Shown: positions 43,448 through 52,696, counted from the stretch's first letter. The stretch: DNA of 64,000 bases from Chrysophaeum taylorii (GCA_029834535.1 JAQMWT010000239.1:1-64000), one strand, 5' to 3'. The notes: generated by a model from the letters alone, not told the origin. Translations and numbers: made by a program.

Positions 43448-44338
43448 TTAGGAAGAAGAAGAGGAGGGGGAGCACGCGGGGGGGGGGAGATCGGGTTTGC
43501 GGGAAAAGAGGCGGAGGTGGGCGTAGAGGAGGGCATCCCACTTGAGGATTCTTAAGAGCGCCGTTCGGGTGGCGCAGGAGAGGTGTTGGGAGGATTTGGC
43601 ATCATAGTGCTTGTTGGCGTTTTTTCGTGGAACCAATGTCGGAAGTCGCTCGCCAAAGAGGGACTTGAACAAGTCGGGGAGCGCGCTGGTCTTGGATAAC
43701 TCTTCGGTGAACAAAACGGTCAGTCGGCCGGCGACCAAGGCCTCGACGGCACTCCTGAGCGCGGACCGAAAGTGACTCTCGTTGACGCCAAAGACGTGCG
43801 GCGGCCTCGGGTTCTCGCAGAAGGTATACGTGTATACGTTGCCCGAATGAGCCGCGTAATCGACTAGCGACATGTTCGGACAGGTGAGGCTGGGGGCGAC
43901 CGTCGGGACCCCAAACTGATCCCTCGGGAGGTGGCGCGGCCGGAGCCCCGTGCACTTCTTGCCCTCGCGACACGAGAGGCAAAAATATTCCCAGTCGCTT
44001 ACCATTCGGGACACCACCTCGCGCATCAGCGTGAAAGCTCGACACGAAGGCCGCCGTTTACAAAACTGCATTGCCTGGACATCAGAGGTCTGCACGACGT
44101 ACCCCGGTGGCACCTTCCCGCAGTCTCCGGGTCGTCTGTAATGGCAAATCTGGTTCTGGCCGCGGGCCAAAAACCGCTGCCAGCCCTTGCGCCGCGCGCG
44201 CTCCCCGAGTATGGCGCGCAGGGTCGTCGACCCCGTCTTCCCGAAGGCGATGTACTCGAAGTACGAGGACGATCTCGTCGGCACGACCACGAGGAGGAGG
44301 ACGACGATCTCGATCCGCCGCCAGAAAACCGCCGCCAT
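43448..44338 (-). CDS. Sulfotransferase, Golgi type II membrane form
   Basis: ATG at 44336-44338; 296 residues. An N-terminal hydrophobic segment (IEIVVLLLVVVP, about residues 9-20) is the signal anchor. It is followed by the 5'-phosphosulfate loop FGKTGSTTLRAIL, the equivalent of PKTGTTSL, and by a 3'-phosphate region FTLMREVVSRMVSDWEYF with the conserved Arg and Ser. Family members transfer sulfate from PAPS to carbohydrate hydroxyls in the Golgi lumen; the acceptor is unknown. Cysteines (CLSCREGKKC) suggest lumenal disulfides. The C-terminus is Pro/Ser-rich. The start lies 81 bp downstream of the RPAP1-like stop on the same strand. A decayed sulfotransferase lies at 47615-48160. Confidence 0.8.
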   Translation of the reverse strand: MAAVFWRRIEIVVLLLVVVPTRSSSYFEYIAFGKTGSTTLRAILGERARRKGWQRFLARGQNQICHYRRPGDCGKVPPGYVVQTSDVQAMQFCKRRPSCRAFTLMREVVSRMVSDWEYFCLSCREGKKCTGLRPRHLPRDQFGVPTVAPSLTCPNMSLVDYAAHSGNVYTYTFCENPRPPHVFGVNESHFRSALRSAVEALVAGRLTVLFTEELSKTSALPDLFKSLFGERLPTLVPRKNANKHYDAKSSQHLSCATRTALLRILKWDALLYAHLRLFSRKPDLPPPACSPSSSSS

Positions 44339-44419
44339 ACAGTCACTAAGTACAAAAGGATGAGGAGGATAAATCTATTTTACTACGTCATCATTACATT
44401 AATAGTAGGTAGGAATCCT

Positions 44420-46567
44420 TCACAAGAGGCCAAGGAGGAGGTCGCGTTCGATGGTGTGGGGATTTTTTGCGTTTTTCCGCAGAAATTCAAGTTTGGTGCG
44501 CCGATGGAAGTCGCCCGCATCGTTGAGGAAAGTCGCGAGGTGGTGGAGGGCGAGGCGGTGGACGTCGAAGACAGGGTCGTAGGGGTCGTTCGCGAGGGCG
44601 AGGGCTACGTCGTCCTCGACGCCCGATGGTGGTTGATCCCTCCAGGCCAGGAGAATTTCCTCGGTGACGGGGAGGACGCGGAGGAGGCCGACGCGGCCGA
44701 CGTCCCGCCAGACCTGGCGCCTCGCGGCGAGGGGAAAGTTCGGTCGCAGGAGATGGGCGGCGATTTTTGCCGCGAAGGAGCCGTCGCCGTGATCGAGGAC
44801 GTGTCGGACGATGGCTTCCGCAAACTTTGCCACAGGATCGTCGGCGTCGATGTCCTTGAGGGCGTCCTCGAAGTCGCGACTCGAAGAACGGCGCGCGAGA
44901 TCGTCGGCATCGTAATCGAGATCAAAAAGGGCGGCGTGCGCGACGTGAGCGAAAACGGACCCCGGCGGGAGGGCGTCCGCGTAGCGATTTCCTCGCTCCA
45001 AAGCGCGCAGACACCGGACGTCGCCGTCGATGATGGGTGCCAGTAGCCAGCAGGGCGGAGGCGGGAGGTCGTCGCGATTGACCGCGTCGAGGTGATCCGG
45101 TTTCACGAAGCCAAACTTGGCGGCGGTCGCGCACGCTAGAGCGGCTATTCTCGGGCCGGAAGCGTGACCCTTGTCCACGGCTGCCAAGGCGAAGAGGTAG
45201 TGAGAGGGGTCGTCGAATACCCGCGCGGCAGCCTCGTGGACGCGCCAGTGCGAGAATCCGCAGCGCGCCACGGCCCGACGCACGGCGCGCGGCGCGGCGA
45301 GCCCGGTTTCCTCGAGGTATTCTAGAGCGGCTAGGGTCGCGTCGGGATCGTCTTCCGCGCGATCGAACAAGGAGGAGGGCGAGGGGCACGCGAGGTTGCT
45401 GTCGCGCGCCAGCGCGGCCCAGAGCCGGAGCTTGAGGGCTGGGTTCGTCTCCTCGGCAGCGGCAGCACAAAGCCGAGCGCGCCGAACCTCGTCGCTCGAC
45501 GAAGAGCCCGAACAAAGAGCCGTAGCGTTGGCCGGAGAGGGCAATCGCGCCGCGAGGTCGACGTAGCCGCCCACGGCCGCGATCCGCGCGACCCATTTCG
45601 GGTCGTGGTGGTTAAGATCCAGAAGAAAAGCTTCCGGAGGCGCGCGGCCCGAAATTTCGCACGCCAGAGCGAAAAGCTCGTCGACGTCCGAGCGCTCGAG
45701 GCGCAGAAGCTCGGCAGCTTTAGGGGTATCGACGTAGAAAACGACGCCGCGCGCCGCCGCCTCGTTTCCCGCGCACAAAGCCTCGAGGGCGATCCCAATA
45801 GCATCCGTGCGCATCGCGTCGTGAACGACGCGCGCCCTAGAAACCGCGATAGACCCTAGAGCCGACCACTCGTCGTCGTCGAGAGAAAGGTTTTTGAGTC
45901 CGCGGAGCCCATGGATGGAATCCCGCAGATTCTCCGCGGCGTACCGGTCGCTCTCGCATTCCCGATCGACGTCGCCGTCGTCGAGGCACACGAACAGACC
46001 TGCGGCCAGTCCGGCGGCGGCTTCGGGATCGGACGACTCCTTGAGCTGAGAGATCGCGACCCTCTTCGCGGATTTCGTGCTTTGAGCCCGCGCGCACGCG
46101 ACCAGCTGTTTAACGCCCGACCCCTCCTTCTTCCAGTGCTCGAGCTTCTTCTTCTCAGATTTCGGAAGCGATTCCGTCGCCGCCTCGAGCTCGGCCCGCG
46201 TTCGAGGCGCTGCTTCAAATCCCTCCTTCTTCTTCTTCCTGCCTCTGAGCCATTCGAACATCTCCTCCCCGACGGCCGCCCGCACCTCGCGCACCGCCTC
46301 CTCGATCTCAGACACCGACATTCCCGCGAGCCGAGCCGCGTTCTCCTCGCTGATGGCGGCGGCCTCGCTCCCAGCATCACTCAGGGGCAGTTGTTGTCCT
46401 TCCAGTGGTGGTGCTCGAGGTGGTGCTGGTGGAGGTGCGCTTATCGTCTCCTCGCACTGCCGCCGCCGGATCGAGGACCGGACCTCGGGAAACCCGCCGG
46501 ACACGCCGCGGGGGGGCGCGCTCGCCGCCGGACGCCGCCGTTCCTGGATCCCCCGAAGCACGCCCAT
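44420..46567 (-). CDS. RPAP1-like protein (RNA polymerase II-associated)
   Basis: The open frame starts at 46771, but I take the ATG at 46565-46567 (715 residues), because the region before it encodes Tyr/His runs from simple sequence. The recognisable part is the RPAP1 N-terminal motif: ISEENAARLAGMSVSEIEEA then VRAAVGEEMFEWLRGR. The rest is helical, repeat-like and Ala/Asp-rich, as expected for an armadillo-like scaffold. RPAP1 proteins help assemble and import RNA polymerase II with GPN GTPases. Animal and plant forms are about twice as long and carry a C-terminal RPAP1_C block that I do not see, so the call rests on the N-terminus. Confidence 0.6.
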   Translation of the reverse strand: MGVLRGIQERRRPAASAPPRGVSGGFPEVRSSIRRRQCEETISAPPPAPPRAPPLEGQQLPLSDAGSEAAAISEENAARLAGMSVSEIEEAVREVRAAVGEEMFEWLRGRKKKKEGFEAAPRTRAELEAATESLPKSEKKKLEHWKKEGSGVKQLVACARAQSTKSAKRVAISQLKESSDPEAAAGLAAGLFVCLDDGDVDRECESDRYAAENLRDSIHGLRGLKNLSLDDDEWSALGSIAVSRARVVHDAMRTDAIGIALEALCAGNEAAARGVVFYVDTPKAAELLRLERSDVDELFALACEISGRAPPEAFLLDLNHHDPKWVARIAAVGGYVDLAARLPSPANATALCSGSSSSDEVRRARLCAAAAEETNPALKLRLWAALARDSNLACPSPSSLFDRAEDDPDATLAALEYLEETGLAAPRAVRRAVARCGFSHWRVHEAAARVFDDPSHYLFALAAVDKGHASGPRIAALACATAAKFGFVKPDHLDAVNRDDLPPPPCWLLAPIIDGDVRCLRALERGNRYADALPPGSVFAHVAHAALFDLDYDADDLARRSSSRDFEDALKDIDADDPVAKFAEAIVRHVLDHGDGSFAAKIAAHLLRPNFPLAARRQVWRDVGRVGLLRVLPVTEEILLAWRDQPPSGVEDDVALALANDPYDPVFDVHRLALHHLATFLNDAGDFHRRTKLEFLRKNAKNPHTIERDLLLGLL

Positions 46568-46740
46568 TTTTTGGTGATGATAATAATAATAAGGGTAAGT
46601 AAGGGGAATGAATGAATTCATTGCGCGCTCTCGGCAAAAATCATCATCGACAAGCAAATGAAATGAATCCAAGGTGTGTGAGCCTGCTGCGTGCCCCGTC
46701 TGAAGGAAGGAAGGAAGGAAGGAGGGCAGGATTATCATCC

Positions 46741-46910
46741 TGACCTGTGCGTCAGTGGGAAGGCGACGCACGCGTGTATCCAGTGCTGGGAGCGCCTGAT
46801 TTTGACGAGAGACTCCAACAACTCCTGGCTGCAGACGATCAAGCGCCCACTTTTAGGCTGCGCCATCAACGCTTCACACAAGACGCGCGAAGAAAGGAAG
46901 GGCGTAATGG
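46741..46910 (+). pseudogene. BED-finger fragment related to the hAT element
   Basis: The frame reads VSGKATHACIQCWERLILTR, then SNNSWLQTIKRPLLGCAINASH, with the Cys-x2-Cys and late His of a BED finger. The DNA GTCAGTGGGAAGGCGACGCA is shared with 28536-28560 in the hAT transposase and similarity continues for about 60 bp. No transposase core follows, so it is a stray fragment or a domesticated remnant. Confidence 0.55.
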
Positions 46911-46947
46911 CGGCCGGAGGCAGCCTCGAAGAATTAAAAATCGCAGG

Positions 46948-47610
46948 TTACGAGGAGGACGACGAGGCGGGAATCTTTTCGTATCCAAGAGGAGCGGTCG
47001 TCGCTGCCGCGCTCGCCGGCGACCGAGGACGCCGCCAAAGCCACCAGGCGACCGGGAGGTACGAGAGAACGCCAATCGCGGCCATGGCAGCGAGGAGTAG
47101 TAAGGTGAAGCGGAGTGTCGGGTGATGGCAACGCTCGTCGCGAGCGCGGCGAGAGCGTAGAGGCCAATCTCGGCCCCGTTGTGGAGGCCCGACAAAGTTC
47201 CTGCGCTGTCGGCGTCGACGAAGCCCATGAGAGAGCACGGAGGTACCCGAAGGGACCAGGGTGCAGATCAAGAAGTTGAAGACCCGCGAGACGCTCACCG
47301 CGACGAGAACGCCGCCATTCCCCGGTCGATAACGAACGGGGTCGAAGAAGAAGAAGAAGAAGAAGAAGAAGAAGAGGCCGGCAAATAGGGCGACGGCGAC
47401 GACTCCGATGGCGGCGACGGCACCTGCCACGAGGGCGTGGGTGGTGATGCACGCGCGGAGCGCTTTGCTCGCCGTGCCGCCGGCGATCGCGAAGAGGCCG
47501 GCGGCCCCGACGGCGTAGCCGGCGCGCGAGATCGTAAGGCCGAGGTCGTCGTGGAAGAGGAACGGGTACGCCGGTTGGGTGTTTCCGCGTTTTAAAATCT
47601 CGCGAGACAT
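46948..47610 (-). CDS. Multi-pass membrane protein, MFS-like, model uncertain
   Basis: ATG at 47608-47610; 220 residues in one frame. Visible membrane segments are GYAVGAAGLFAIAGG, ALVAGAVAAIGVVAVALFAG followed by a Phe run from a GAA/TTC microsatellite, and LLLLAAMAAIGVLSYLPVAWW. FHDDLGLTISRAGYAVGAAG resembles the start of the second half of a major-facilitator protein. A better middle may come from splicing a 46-bp intron (GTACC to CGCAG, about 47203-47248), giving SGTLSGLHNGAEIGLYALAA, another membrane segment, but the last segment then needs another frame change. It may be a partial or decaying transporter. Confidence 0.45.
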   Translation of the reverse strand: MSREILKRGNTQPAYPFLFHDDLGLTISRAGYAVGAAGLFAIAGGTASKALRACITTHALVAGAVAAIGVVAVALFAGLFFFFFFFFFFDPVRYRPGNGGVLVAVSVSRVFNFLICTLVPSGTSVLSHGLRRRRQRRNFVGPPQRGRDWPLRSRRARDERCHHPTLRFTLLLLAAMAAIGVLSYLPVAWWLWRRPRSPASAAATTAPLGYEKIPASSSSS

Positions 47611-47614
47611 GGTC

Positions 47615-48160
47615 GCCAGTAGGCGGCAAGTACATCATCCGACGGCCGGAAGACGCCCTCGTCTCCTTCTACAATTTCTTGTGCGAACGAGACACGTGTA
47701 ACAACGCTTTGATCATCGACGCGGGCCAGCCTACTGTCGCGTCGAGACGGCCGCGTCTCGCTCGAGACGTTCGCGTATATTCTCGAGGGCCTCTCGCGTT
47801 CGGCCAAATTTCTGGCCTTTTGCGGTCGAATGGATCAAGGCGGCCATAGCCCACCCCGAGGACATCCGCGTACGAACACTTCAAATCCGACGCGCGCGGA
47901 GAGATCGAGTACCGCGTCTCCCGCTTCGTCGCGTTCGACTCGACGAGGTCGGCCGCGGCGAAAAAAAAGGTGCTTACCTCCTCCTCCTCCAAGCTCAAGA
48001 GCTTCTTGGAAGAGCGATGGAAGGCCCTTGTCGAGGCTCAACTCGGCTGCGCCGCCTACGGCGAACTTCTCGCCCTGATTCGTCGGCTCCGAGCGCGACA
48101 TCACCCGTCGCCCCTCGACCGCGATGATACGGGCTGCGCTGCCGGCACAAGAAGAAGACC
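47615..48160 (+). pseudogene. Sulfotransferase C-terminal half, frameshifted
   Basis: Reading frames in turn gives GKYIIRRPEDALVSFYNFLC (the 3'-phosphate-binding Arg and Ser region), ETFAYILEGLSRSAKFLAF, VEWIKAAIAHPEDIRV, then after a frame change YEHFKSDARGEIEYRVSRFV (the YEDLK..P...-like region) and SFLEERWKALVEAQLGCAAY followed by GELLALIRR. The 5' half with the PAPS P-loop is absent and at least two frame changes are needed. It starts at the ATG region of the divergent membrane-protein gene. Confidence 0.6.
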
Positions 48161-48179
48161 GGTCCCTGATGGCGGAAGC

Positions 48180-48799
48180 CTTCGACTGGGCCGCCGTCCT
48201 CGCGGTCCGGCCGGACGCGCGGTCGCTCGGCGCGCCGCCGCCAAAGCAGCCGCCGCCCGCCAAATATATCATCCGGACGACGGCGCCGAAGCGATCGCTG
48301 CCTCCGTCTGCCCCGAGGGCCTCGGAGCGAAGGCCGCCGCGATGCAACTCTGGAAAGGGACGGTCGCGACACTCCAAGGCGGGCTGCGATCATCAAACGG
48401 GCACCCCACGAGCCTCGCTTACGTCGGCTCGGCGCCGACTCCCGCGCTGCCGACTGGATGATCCTGACAAAACGCCCCGCGGAACGACGAGGCCCCGGGC
48501 TTTGTCGAGGCCGAGCGCGCCGCGATCCGCTGGCTTGCCACCTGCGCTGGCTTCCCCGCGGAGACTCTCGGTGGCTGCTTCGTATCTGGCGGGACGCTGC
48601 GCACCATACCGCGCGATCGACCTTTCGTGGCCGCCAGAGAGGCGCTGCTGCTGCCAAGGATGATCTGGCGATCATCTCCAGTGGCGAGCCCACCGAGCAT
48701 CTTGGCCGCCTCTTCTTTCGCCTCTGCTTCGTCAACCCAAAAACCGACCCCGCCGACGTAATTCGAGTCCTTCGCACCCTCCTCGACGACGACGACTAG
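48180..48799 (+). pseudogene. Group II PLP-dependent decarboxylase, internally deleted
   Basis: Pieces are MQLWKGTVATLQGGLRSSNG then HPTSLAYVGSAPTPA (N-terminal block before the active site), then in another frame PGFVEAERAAIRWLATCAGF then PAETLGGCFVSGGTL (the SGGT motif that binds PLP phosphate), and in a third frame RLFFRLCFVNPKTDPADVIR, the C-terminal block. Only about 100 bp separates SGGT from the C-terminal block, so the region with the PLP lysine is gone. Intact relatives decarboxylate glutamate, aspartate or aromatic amino acids. It lies next to the dead sulfotransferase. Confidence 0.6.
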
Positions 48800-49228
48800 G
48801 ACGTCACGAGCGTCTTCTTGACAACGTATTGCTGACGCACTTCGTCCTGAGGGGGCGGCCTATTCATTCGAGCAGAAACAAAGCTTGCAGCATCATCATC
48901 ATCATCATCTTAGAGGAGCGACGAACGACGACTAGACTAGCGAGCGAGTGCTGCCGCTGCTGCTTCGGCGGACGTGTGCTGTCGTCGTGTGGCCGGCCGC
49001 CTTAAAAACGACGTCAGCCTCCTCAATTTCTTTCGCAGGGAGGGAGGGAGGCAGGCTATTTCCGGGGTAATTTCTAGGGCCGACAGACAACTAAGGTGGG
49101 AGCGAACGCGCGTGAGGCTGCTCGGCGTACTACGGAACTTGGTGGAAAGGCGGGCCAGGAGAAGACGCGTACGTTTTTTGACAAGAAAGTGCGTCTAATA
49201 AGGGTAAGCGACGAGGGTTGGTTGAAGT
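48800..49228. other. No gene recognised; promoter side of Z-ISO
   Basis: Contains a CAT microsatellite (48890-48908) and a GGGA-rich patch (about 49040). Only short ORFs. The right half is the presumed promoter and leader of the Z-ISO gene. Confidence 0.4.
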
Positions 49229-50257
49229 ATGATGCTGCTGCTCGTGGCTGTCGCCGGGGCCTTCGTAGTGGTGCCCCAGGCGCGCGTGCCCGCGACGAAG
49301 AAGGTATTCAGGGCGCAGCAGCAGGATTTTCCGCTGGTGGAGGCGGTGCCCGCTGAGACCGAATTCGAGGACGCGGCGTTCTTCTCGCTGAAGAACGAGT
49401 CGTTGGAATCCTGGGCGGCGTTCGGCGGGGCCGTGAGCGTGGTACTCGGGGCGTTGTACGTTTTGTGGATCCGCGGGGACACGGGCTATGCCGACGACTT
49501 CCTCGGGGTGTTCGAAGCGATGGACCCGCACCTCGCAACGCTGAGTCTCGGAACGATATTCGCGGTCGCGCACAGCGGAATGGCCGCGTTGCGACCCAGG
49601 GCCGAGGAGCTCGTGGGTCCCCGCGCCTGGCGCGTTATCTTCGCGCTCGTATCCCTCCCCCTCGCCTACGCCTGGATCCTCTTTTTCATCCAACACCGGT
49701 ACGACGGCGTTGTTCTCTGGAACGTTCGGGATGTTCCGGGCGTTCGTACGGCCGTCTGGTTTTCGACCTTCGTAAGTTTCTTCCTCCTCTACCCCTCCAC
49801 CTTCAACCTCAAGGAGGTCGCCGCCATCGACCGCCCCCAGCTTCACCTCTGGGGCACGGGCGTCTCGCGCATTACCAGGCACCCCCAGGCCTTTGGCCAG
49901 GCGTTATGGAGCTTAGCTCACGGCCTTTGGCTCGGGACCTCGGTCACCTTGGTTACGATGCTCGTCCTCGTCGCGCACCACGCCTTCGCGGCCTGGCACG
50001 GCGACCAGCGCCTCCTCGCGAAGCACGGCGACGACTTCCTCAAGCTCAAGGACGCCACCTCGGTCCTTCCGTTCCAGGCGATCCTCGACGGTCGCCAGCA
50101 AATTCCCGAGGACTACTGGCGCGAGTGGGTCCGCGGGCCCTACGCGGTCGTCGCGGTCGCCACTCTCGGTGCCTACTTCGCCCACCCCTACCTCCAGGCC
50201 TACGCAGCCCTCACCCAAAATTCCGGCCTCCAGCAGGGGGGGATCCTCGGCGCCTAG
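49229..50257 (+). CDS. Z-ISO: 15-cis-zeta-carotene isomerase (NnrU-domain protein)
   Basis: ATG at 49229; 342 residues. The N-terminus is hydrophobic (MMLLLVAVAGAFVVVP) and then basic, fitting a bipartite plastid presequence. The mature part is a NnrU-domain multi-pass protein with the Z-ISO signatures AHSGMAALRPRAEELVGPRA, FFIQHRYDGVVLWN, YPSTFNLKEVAAID, GVSRITRHPQAFGQALW, AHGLWLGTSV, HHAFAAWHGDQRLL and TSVLPFQAILDGRQ, then PYL near the end. Several invariant histidines are present; plant Z-ISO binds heme b and isomerises the 15-cis bond of zeta-carotene in the carotenoid path. It marks the organism as carotenogenic and probably photosynthetic. It is convergent with the TPR gene, 16 bp between stops. 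Confidence 0.9.
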   Translation: MMLLLVAVAGAFVVVPQARVPATKKVFRAQQQDFPLVEAVPAETEFEDAAFFSLKNESLESWAAFGGAVSVVLGALYVLWIRGDTGYADDFLGVFEAMDPHLATLSLGTIFAVAHSGMAALRPRAEELVGPRAWRVIFALVSLPLAYAWILFFIQHRYDGVVLWNVRDVPGVRTAVWFSTFVSFFLLYPSTFNLKEVAAIDRPQLHLWGTGVSRITRHPQAFGQALWSLAHGLWLGTSVTLVTMLVLVAHHAFAAWHGDQRLLAKHGDDFLKLKDATSVLPFQAILDGRQQIPEDYWREWVRGPYAVVAVATLGAYFAHPYLQAYAALTQNSGLQQGGILGA

Positions 50258-50273
50258 GAGACTTATGGCACTA

Positions 50274-51503
50274 TCATTCGCAGGGGTCGATCACGATGTT
50301 CAGGACCGCATCTTCGGGGTTGTTGTCGTTGTTGTTGTTCTTGTTGTTGTTGTTGCGCGCGGCAACCCGCCGCCGGCGGCGTCGCGGCGCGCAGAATTCG
50401 TCGCGTTCCGACTCGTCCGACGCGATTTGCTCGAGGTGCTTCTTCTTTGGAGGAGGAGAAGGAGGAGGAGGCTGGTCTTTCGCGGTCGGGGGAGCGCATT
50501 GTCGTTGCCGGATGATGCTCGGCGGCGGTTGTTGGGGCGGGCGGCGGGGGGGAGCTCCCCTCTGTTGTGGCGGGCGAGGGCCGCCGCGGTGGTACCTGCG
50601 GGGGGGTCCCCGATAAACCCGAGGTGGGGGTTCTTGGTAAACCCGAGGTGGGGGTTCTCGGTAAACCCGAGGTGGGGAATCGCGGCAAAACCGAGGTGGG
50701 GGTTCGCGGTAAAACCGAGGCGGTGGCTCCCGTTGGTACGGCGGCTCCCGTTGGTACGGCGGCTCCCGTTGGTACGGCGGCTCCCGTTGGTACGGCGGCT
50801 CCCGTTGGTACGGCGGCTCACGTTGGTACGGCGGCTCCCGTCGGTAGACCCGAGTTTCCCGGGAGACCCGAGGTGCCACCACCTCGGAGCGACGCGGCGG
50901 CGGGTGCCGCCGCCGAAAACGGAGTTTTAAGTCGAGGAGATTGGGGTGGTTCGGCAGCGCTCTCGAGGCTAACTCGAGAGCAGCTTTCGCCTCTCGTCGC
51001 TTTTCTAGTTCCAAGAGCGCCAACACCTTTTGCTCGTGCGCTCTCGCACAACTCGCGTCCATCGAGAGCGCTTCGTCGCAGGCCGCAACGCACTTGTCAA
51101 AGTCGCGGGTCTTGAGGTAGCAGGCGGCCGAGCTCGCGAGGACGGAAGGTTCGCGGCGTTCGGTCTCGAGATAGGCTTCGAGCGCCTCGCCAAACAACTC
51201 CTTGCGGAAGAGGTAGTTCCCCAGGGCTTCCTTGTCCCCCGCGCGCAACCTCTGGATCGCCTTGGCCTTGCATTCGAGCGCATTCGTCTCGGTGCTTTGC
51301 AAGGCAAGGGCGCGGTCGCAGTCGTCGAGCGCTCCCGCGGCGTTCCCGGCTCCCAGCTCGCATACCGCGCGCCGCGAGAAGTATTTCGCGTTCTTCTTGT
51401 CTAGCCTTAACGCCTCGCAGAACAGCAACCGCGCGGTCGCGAAGTCGCCGGCAGCGAGTGCCGCCTCGCCGCGGTCCTCAACGCTCCGAAGGGCGTGCGA
51501 CAT
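50274..51503 (-). CDS. TPR protein with Pro-rich tandem-repeat tail
   Basis: ATG at 51501-51503; 409 residues. Residues 1 to about 190 form tetratricopeptide repeats (GDFATARLLFCEALRLDKKN, AAGALDDCDRALALQSTETN, FDKCVAACDEALSMDASCAR), the co-chaperone or docking-type fold. The C-terminal half is disordered: six copies of the hexamer EPPYQR (18-bp DNA repeat at about 50728-50850), five copies of a PPR(F/V)YREP-type octamer (about 50600-50725), then Gln/Pro-rich, Arg-rich and Asn runs. It ends VLNIVIDPCE. Its ATG is 35 bp from that of the sorting-nexin-like gene on the other strand. Confidence 0.85.
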   Translation of the reverse strand: MSHALRSVEDRGEAALAAGDFATARLLFCEALRLDKKNAKYFSRRAVCELGAGNAAGALDDCDRALALQSTETNALECKAKAIQRLRAGDKEALGNYLFRKELFGEALEAYLETERREPSVLASSAACYLKTRDFDKCVAACDEALSMDASCARAHEQKVLALLELEKRREAKAALELASRALPNHPNLLDLKLRFRRRHPPPRRSEVVAPRVSRETRVYRREPPYQREPPYQREPPYQREPPYQREPPYQREPPYQREPPPRFYREPPPRFCRDSPPRVYREPPPRVYQEPPPRVYRGPPRRYHRGGPRPPQQRGAPPRRPPQQPPPSIIRQRQCAPPTAKDQPPPPSPPPKKKHLEQIASDESERDEFCAPRRRRRRVAARNNNNKNNNNDNNPEDAVLNIVIDPCE

Positions 51504-51538
51504 GTAATAATAATAAATAACACTTACCCTCCTCGAAG

Positions 51539-52696
51539 ATGAACGCGTGTTTGGCTCCGAAAAGGTGGTGTCCCGGAACCTTCTTCGAAGGGTGGGTGGT
51601 CGGGTCGGTTGGCATCACCGAAACGAGGCGCGGGGACCTCGTGTACGACGACGACAAGCTCGGGGAGTGGGAATGCGTCCTCCGGTACGTTGCGCGTCGC
51701 GGCGAGGAGGAAAGCCATGGAGTTGCCGTACGCCGGGCCTCGACCTTCGGCCGCCTCGAGACGGCCATCGCGCGGGAGGTCCCGGGCGCGATCCCGCCCC
51801 CCGCCGTGCCCGACATCGGAAGAGGTTCGCGACGCGCGGCGGCGCGGTTCGCCGACCGCCTCGAGCCCTTCCTCGCTCTCCGCTGCGTCGTAGCTTGGTG
51901 CTTCGACGTCGACGCGTTCGACCCTTTCGCCACCTGGACGAGCGACGACGTCTGGATTTCCGCGGCCATCGCCCGCTACGACCACCCCGACAACACGTGT
52001 CTCGGCGCGATCGCCGAGTGGCGAAGAGACAGAGATAAGATGCTCGCCGAGTTTCGTTCTCGCGCCGTCGCGGCTTCCGCCGCGCTCGCGACCGCGAGAG
52101 CCAAGATTGCCGAGTTCGCGACTCTTCTTCTGGACGACGACGACGCACCGACCGATATCGTCGACGTCGAGGCGATCGACGATCTGATAAGTTCGGTTCG
52201 CGTCGCCGCCGTCGGGGCTGCGACGGCCGATTTGGCGCGCCGTCGTTCGCTCGAGGCCCGCGGCCAGGCCGCCGCCACCGCGCGATCCCACGCGGCTCGT
52301 TCCCAGAGACTCCAGAACGCGGCGAAGCGCGACACCGAGGCTGAACGCCTCGACACGATGCCCGACGTCCCAAAGTACCAAATTTCGATCCTCCGCGCCC
52401 AGTCCTCCTACGACCTCGCCGTCGCCAACCTCCAGTCCGACGAGACCGCCTGCGACGCGGCCGATGCCCACGCCGAGGACTTGGAGCGAAAAGCGAACCA
52501 AGCCACGGCTACCTTCAAAGCCCACTTCGACGACCTCGCCCTCCGCTTTCCCGACCGCATCTACCGGCTCCGCTCCGATTTCCTAACCGCCCTCGCGACC
52601 TACCACGACAACGCTGCGGCATCTGCGCGGAGGGCCCTCGTCGATGATGATGATGTTAGTGCAGGGGAGGAGGAGGAGGAGGAGGAGGATATTTGA
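51539..52696 (+). CDS. PX domain protein, sorting-nexin-like
   Basis: ATG at 51539; 385 residues. Residues about 25-130 fit a PX domain: WECVLRYVARR, VRRASTFGRLETAIAREVPG (the R-R-(Y)-x-x-F-x-x-L phosphoinositide site, with Ala for Tyr), IPPPAVPD and RFADRLEPFLALR. The rest is a long Ala-rich helical coiled coil of about 230 residues, as in the BAR domain of SNX1/2/Vps5-type nexins, then an acidic tail from a GAG repeat. Family members bind PI3P on endosomes and bend membranes in retromer-type recycling. The PX match is moderate. The gene shares a 35-bp divergent promoter with the TPR gene. Confidence 0.65.
   Translation: MNACLAPKRWCPGTFFEGWVVGSVGITETRRGDLVYDDDKLGEWECVLRYVARRGEEESHGVAVRRASTFGRLETAIAREVPGAIPPPAVPDIGRGSRRAAARFADRLEPFLALRCVVAWCFDVDAFDPFATWTSDDVWISAAIARYDHPDNTCLGAIAEWRRDRDKMLAEFRSRAVAASAALATARAKIAEFATLLLDDDDAPTDIVDVEAIDDLISSVRVAAVGAATADLARRRSLEARGQAAATARSHAARSQRLQNAAKRDTEAERLDTMPDVPKYQISILRAQSSYDLAVANLQSDETACDAADAHAEDLERKANQATATFKAHFDDLALRFPDRIYRLRSDFLTALATYHDNAAASARRALVDDDDVSAGEEEEEEEDI

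Noticed and set aside
51524-52525. 333-codon minus-strand ORF
   Set aside because: Antisense to the PX/sorting-nexin-like gene; Gly/Arg/Val-rich with no motif.
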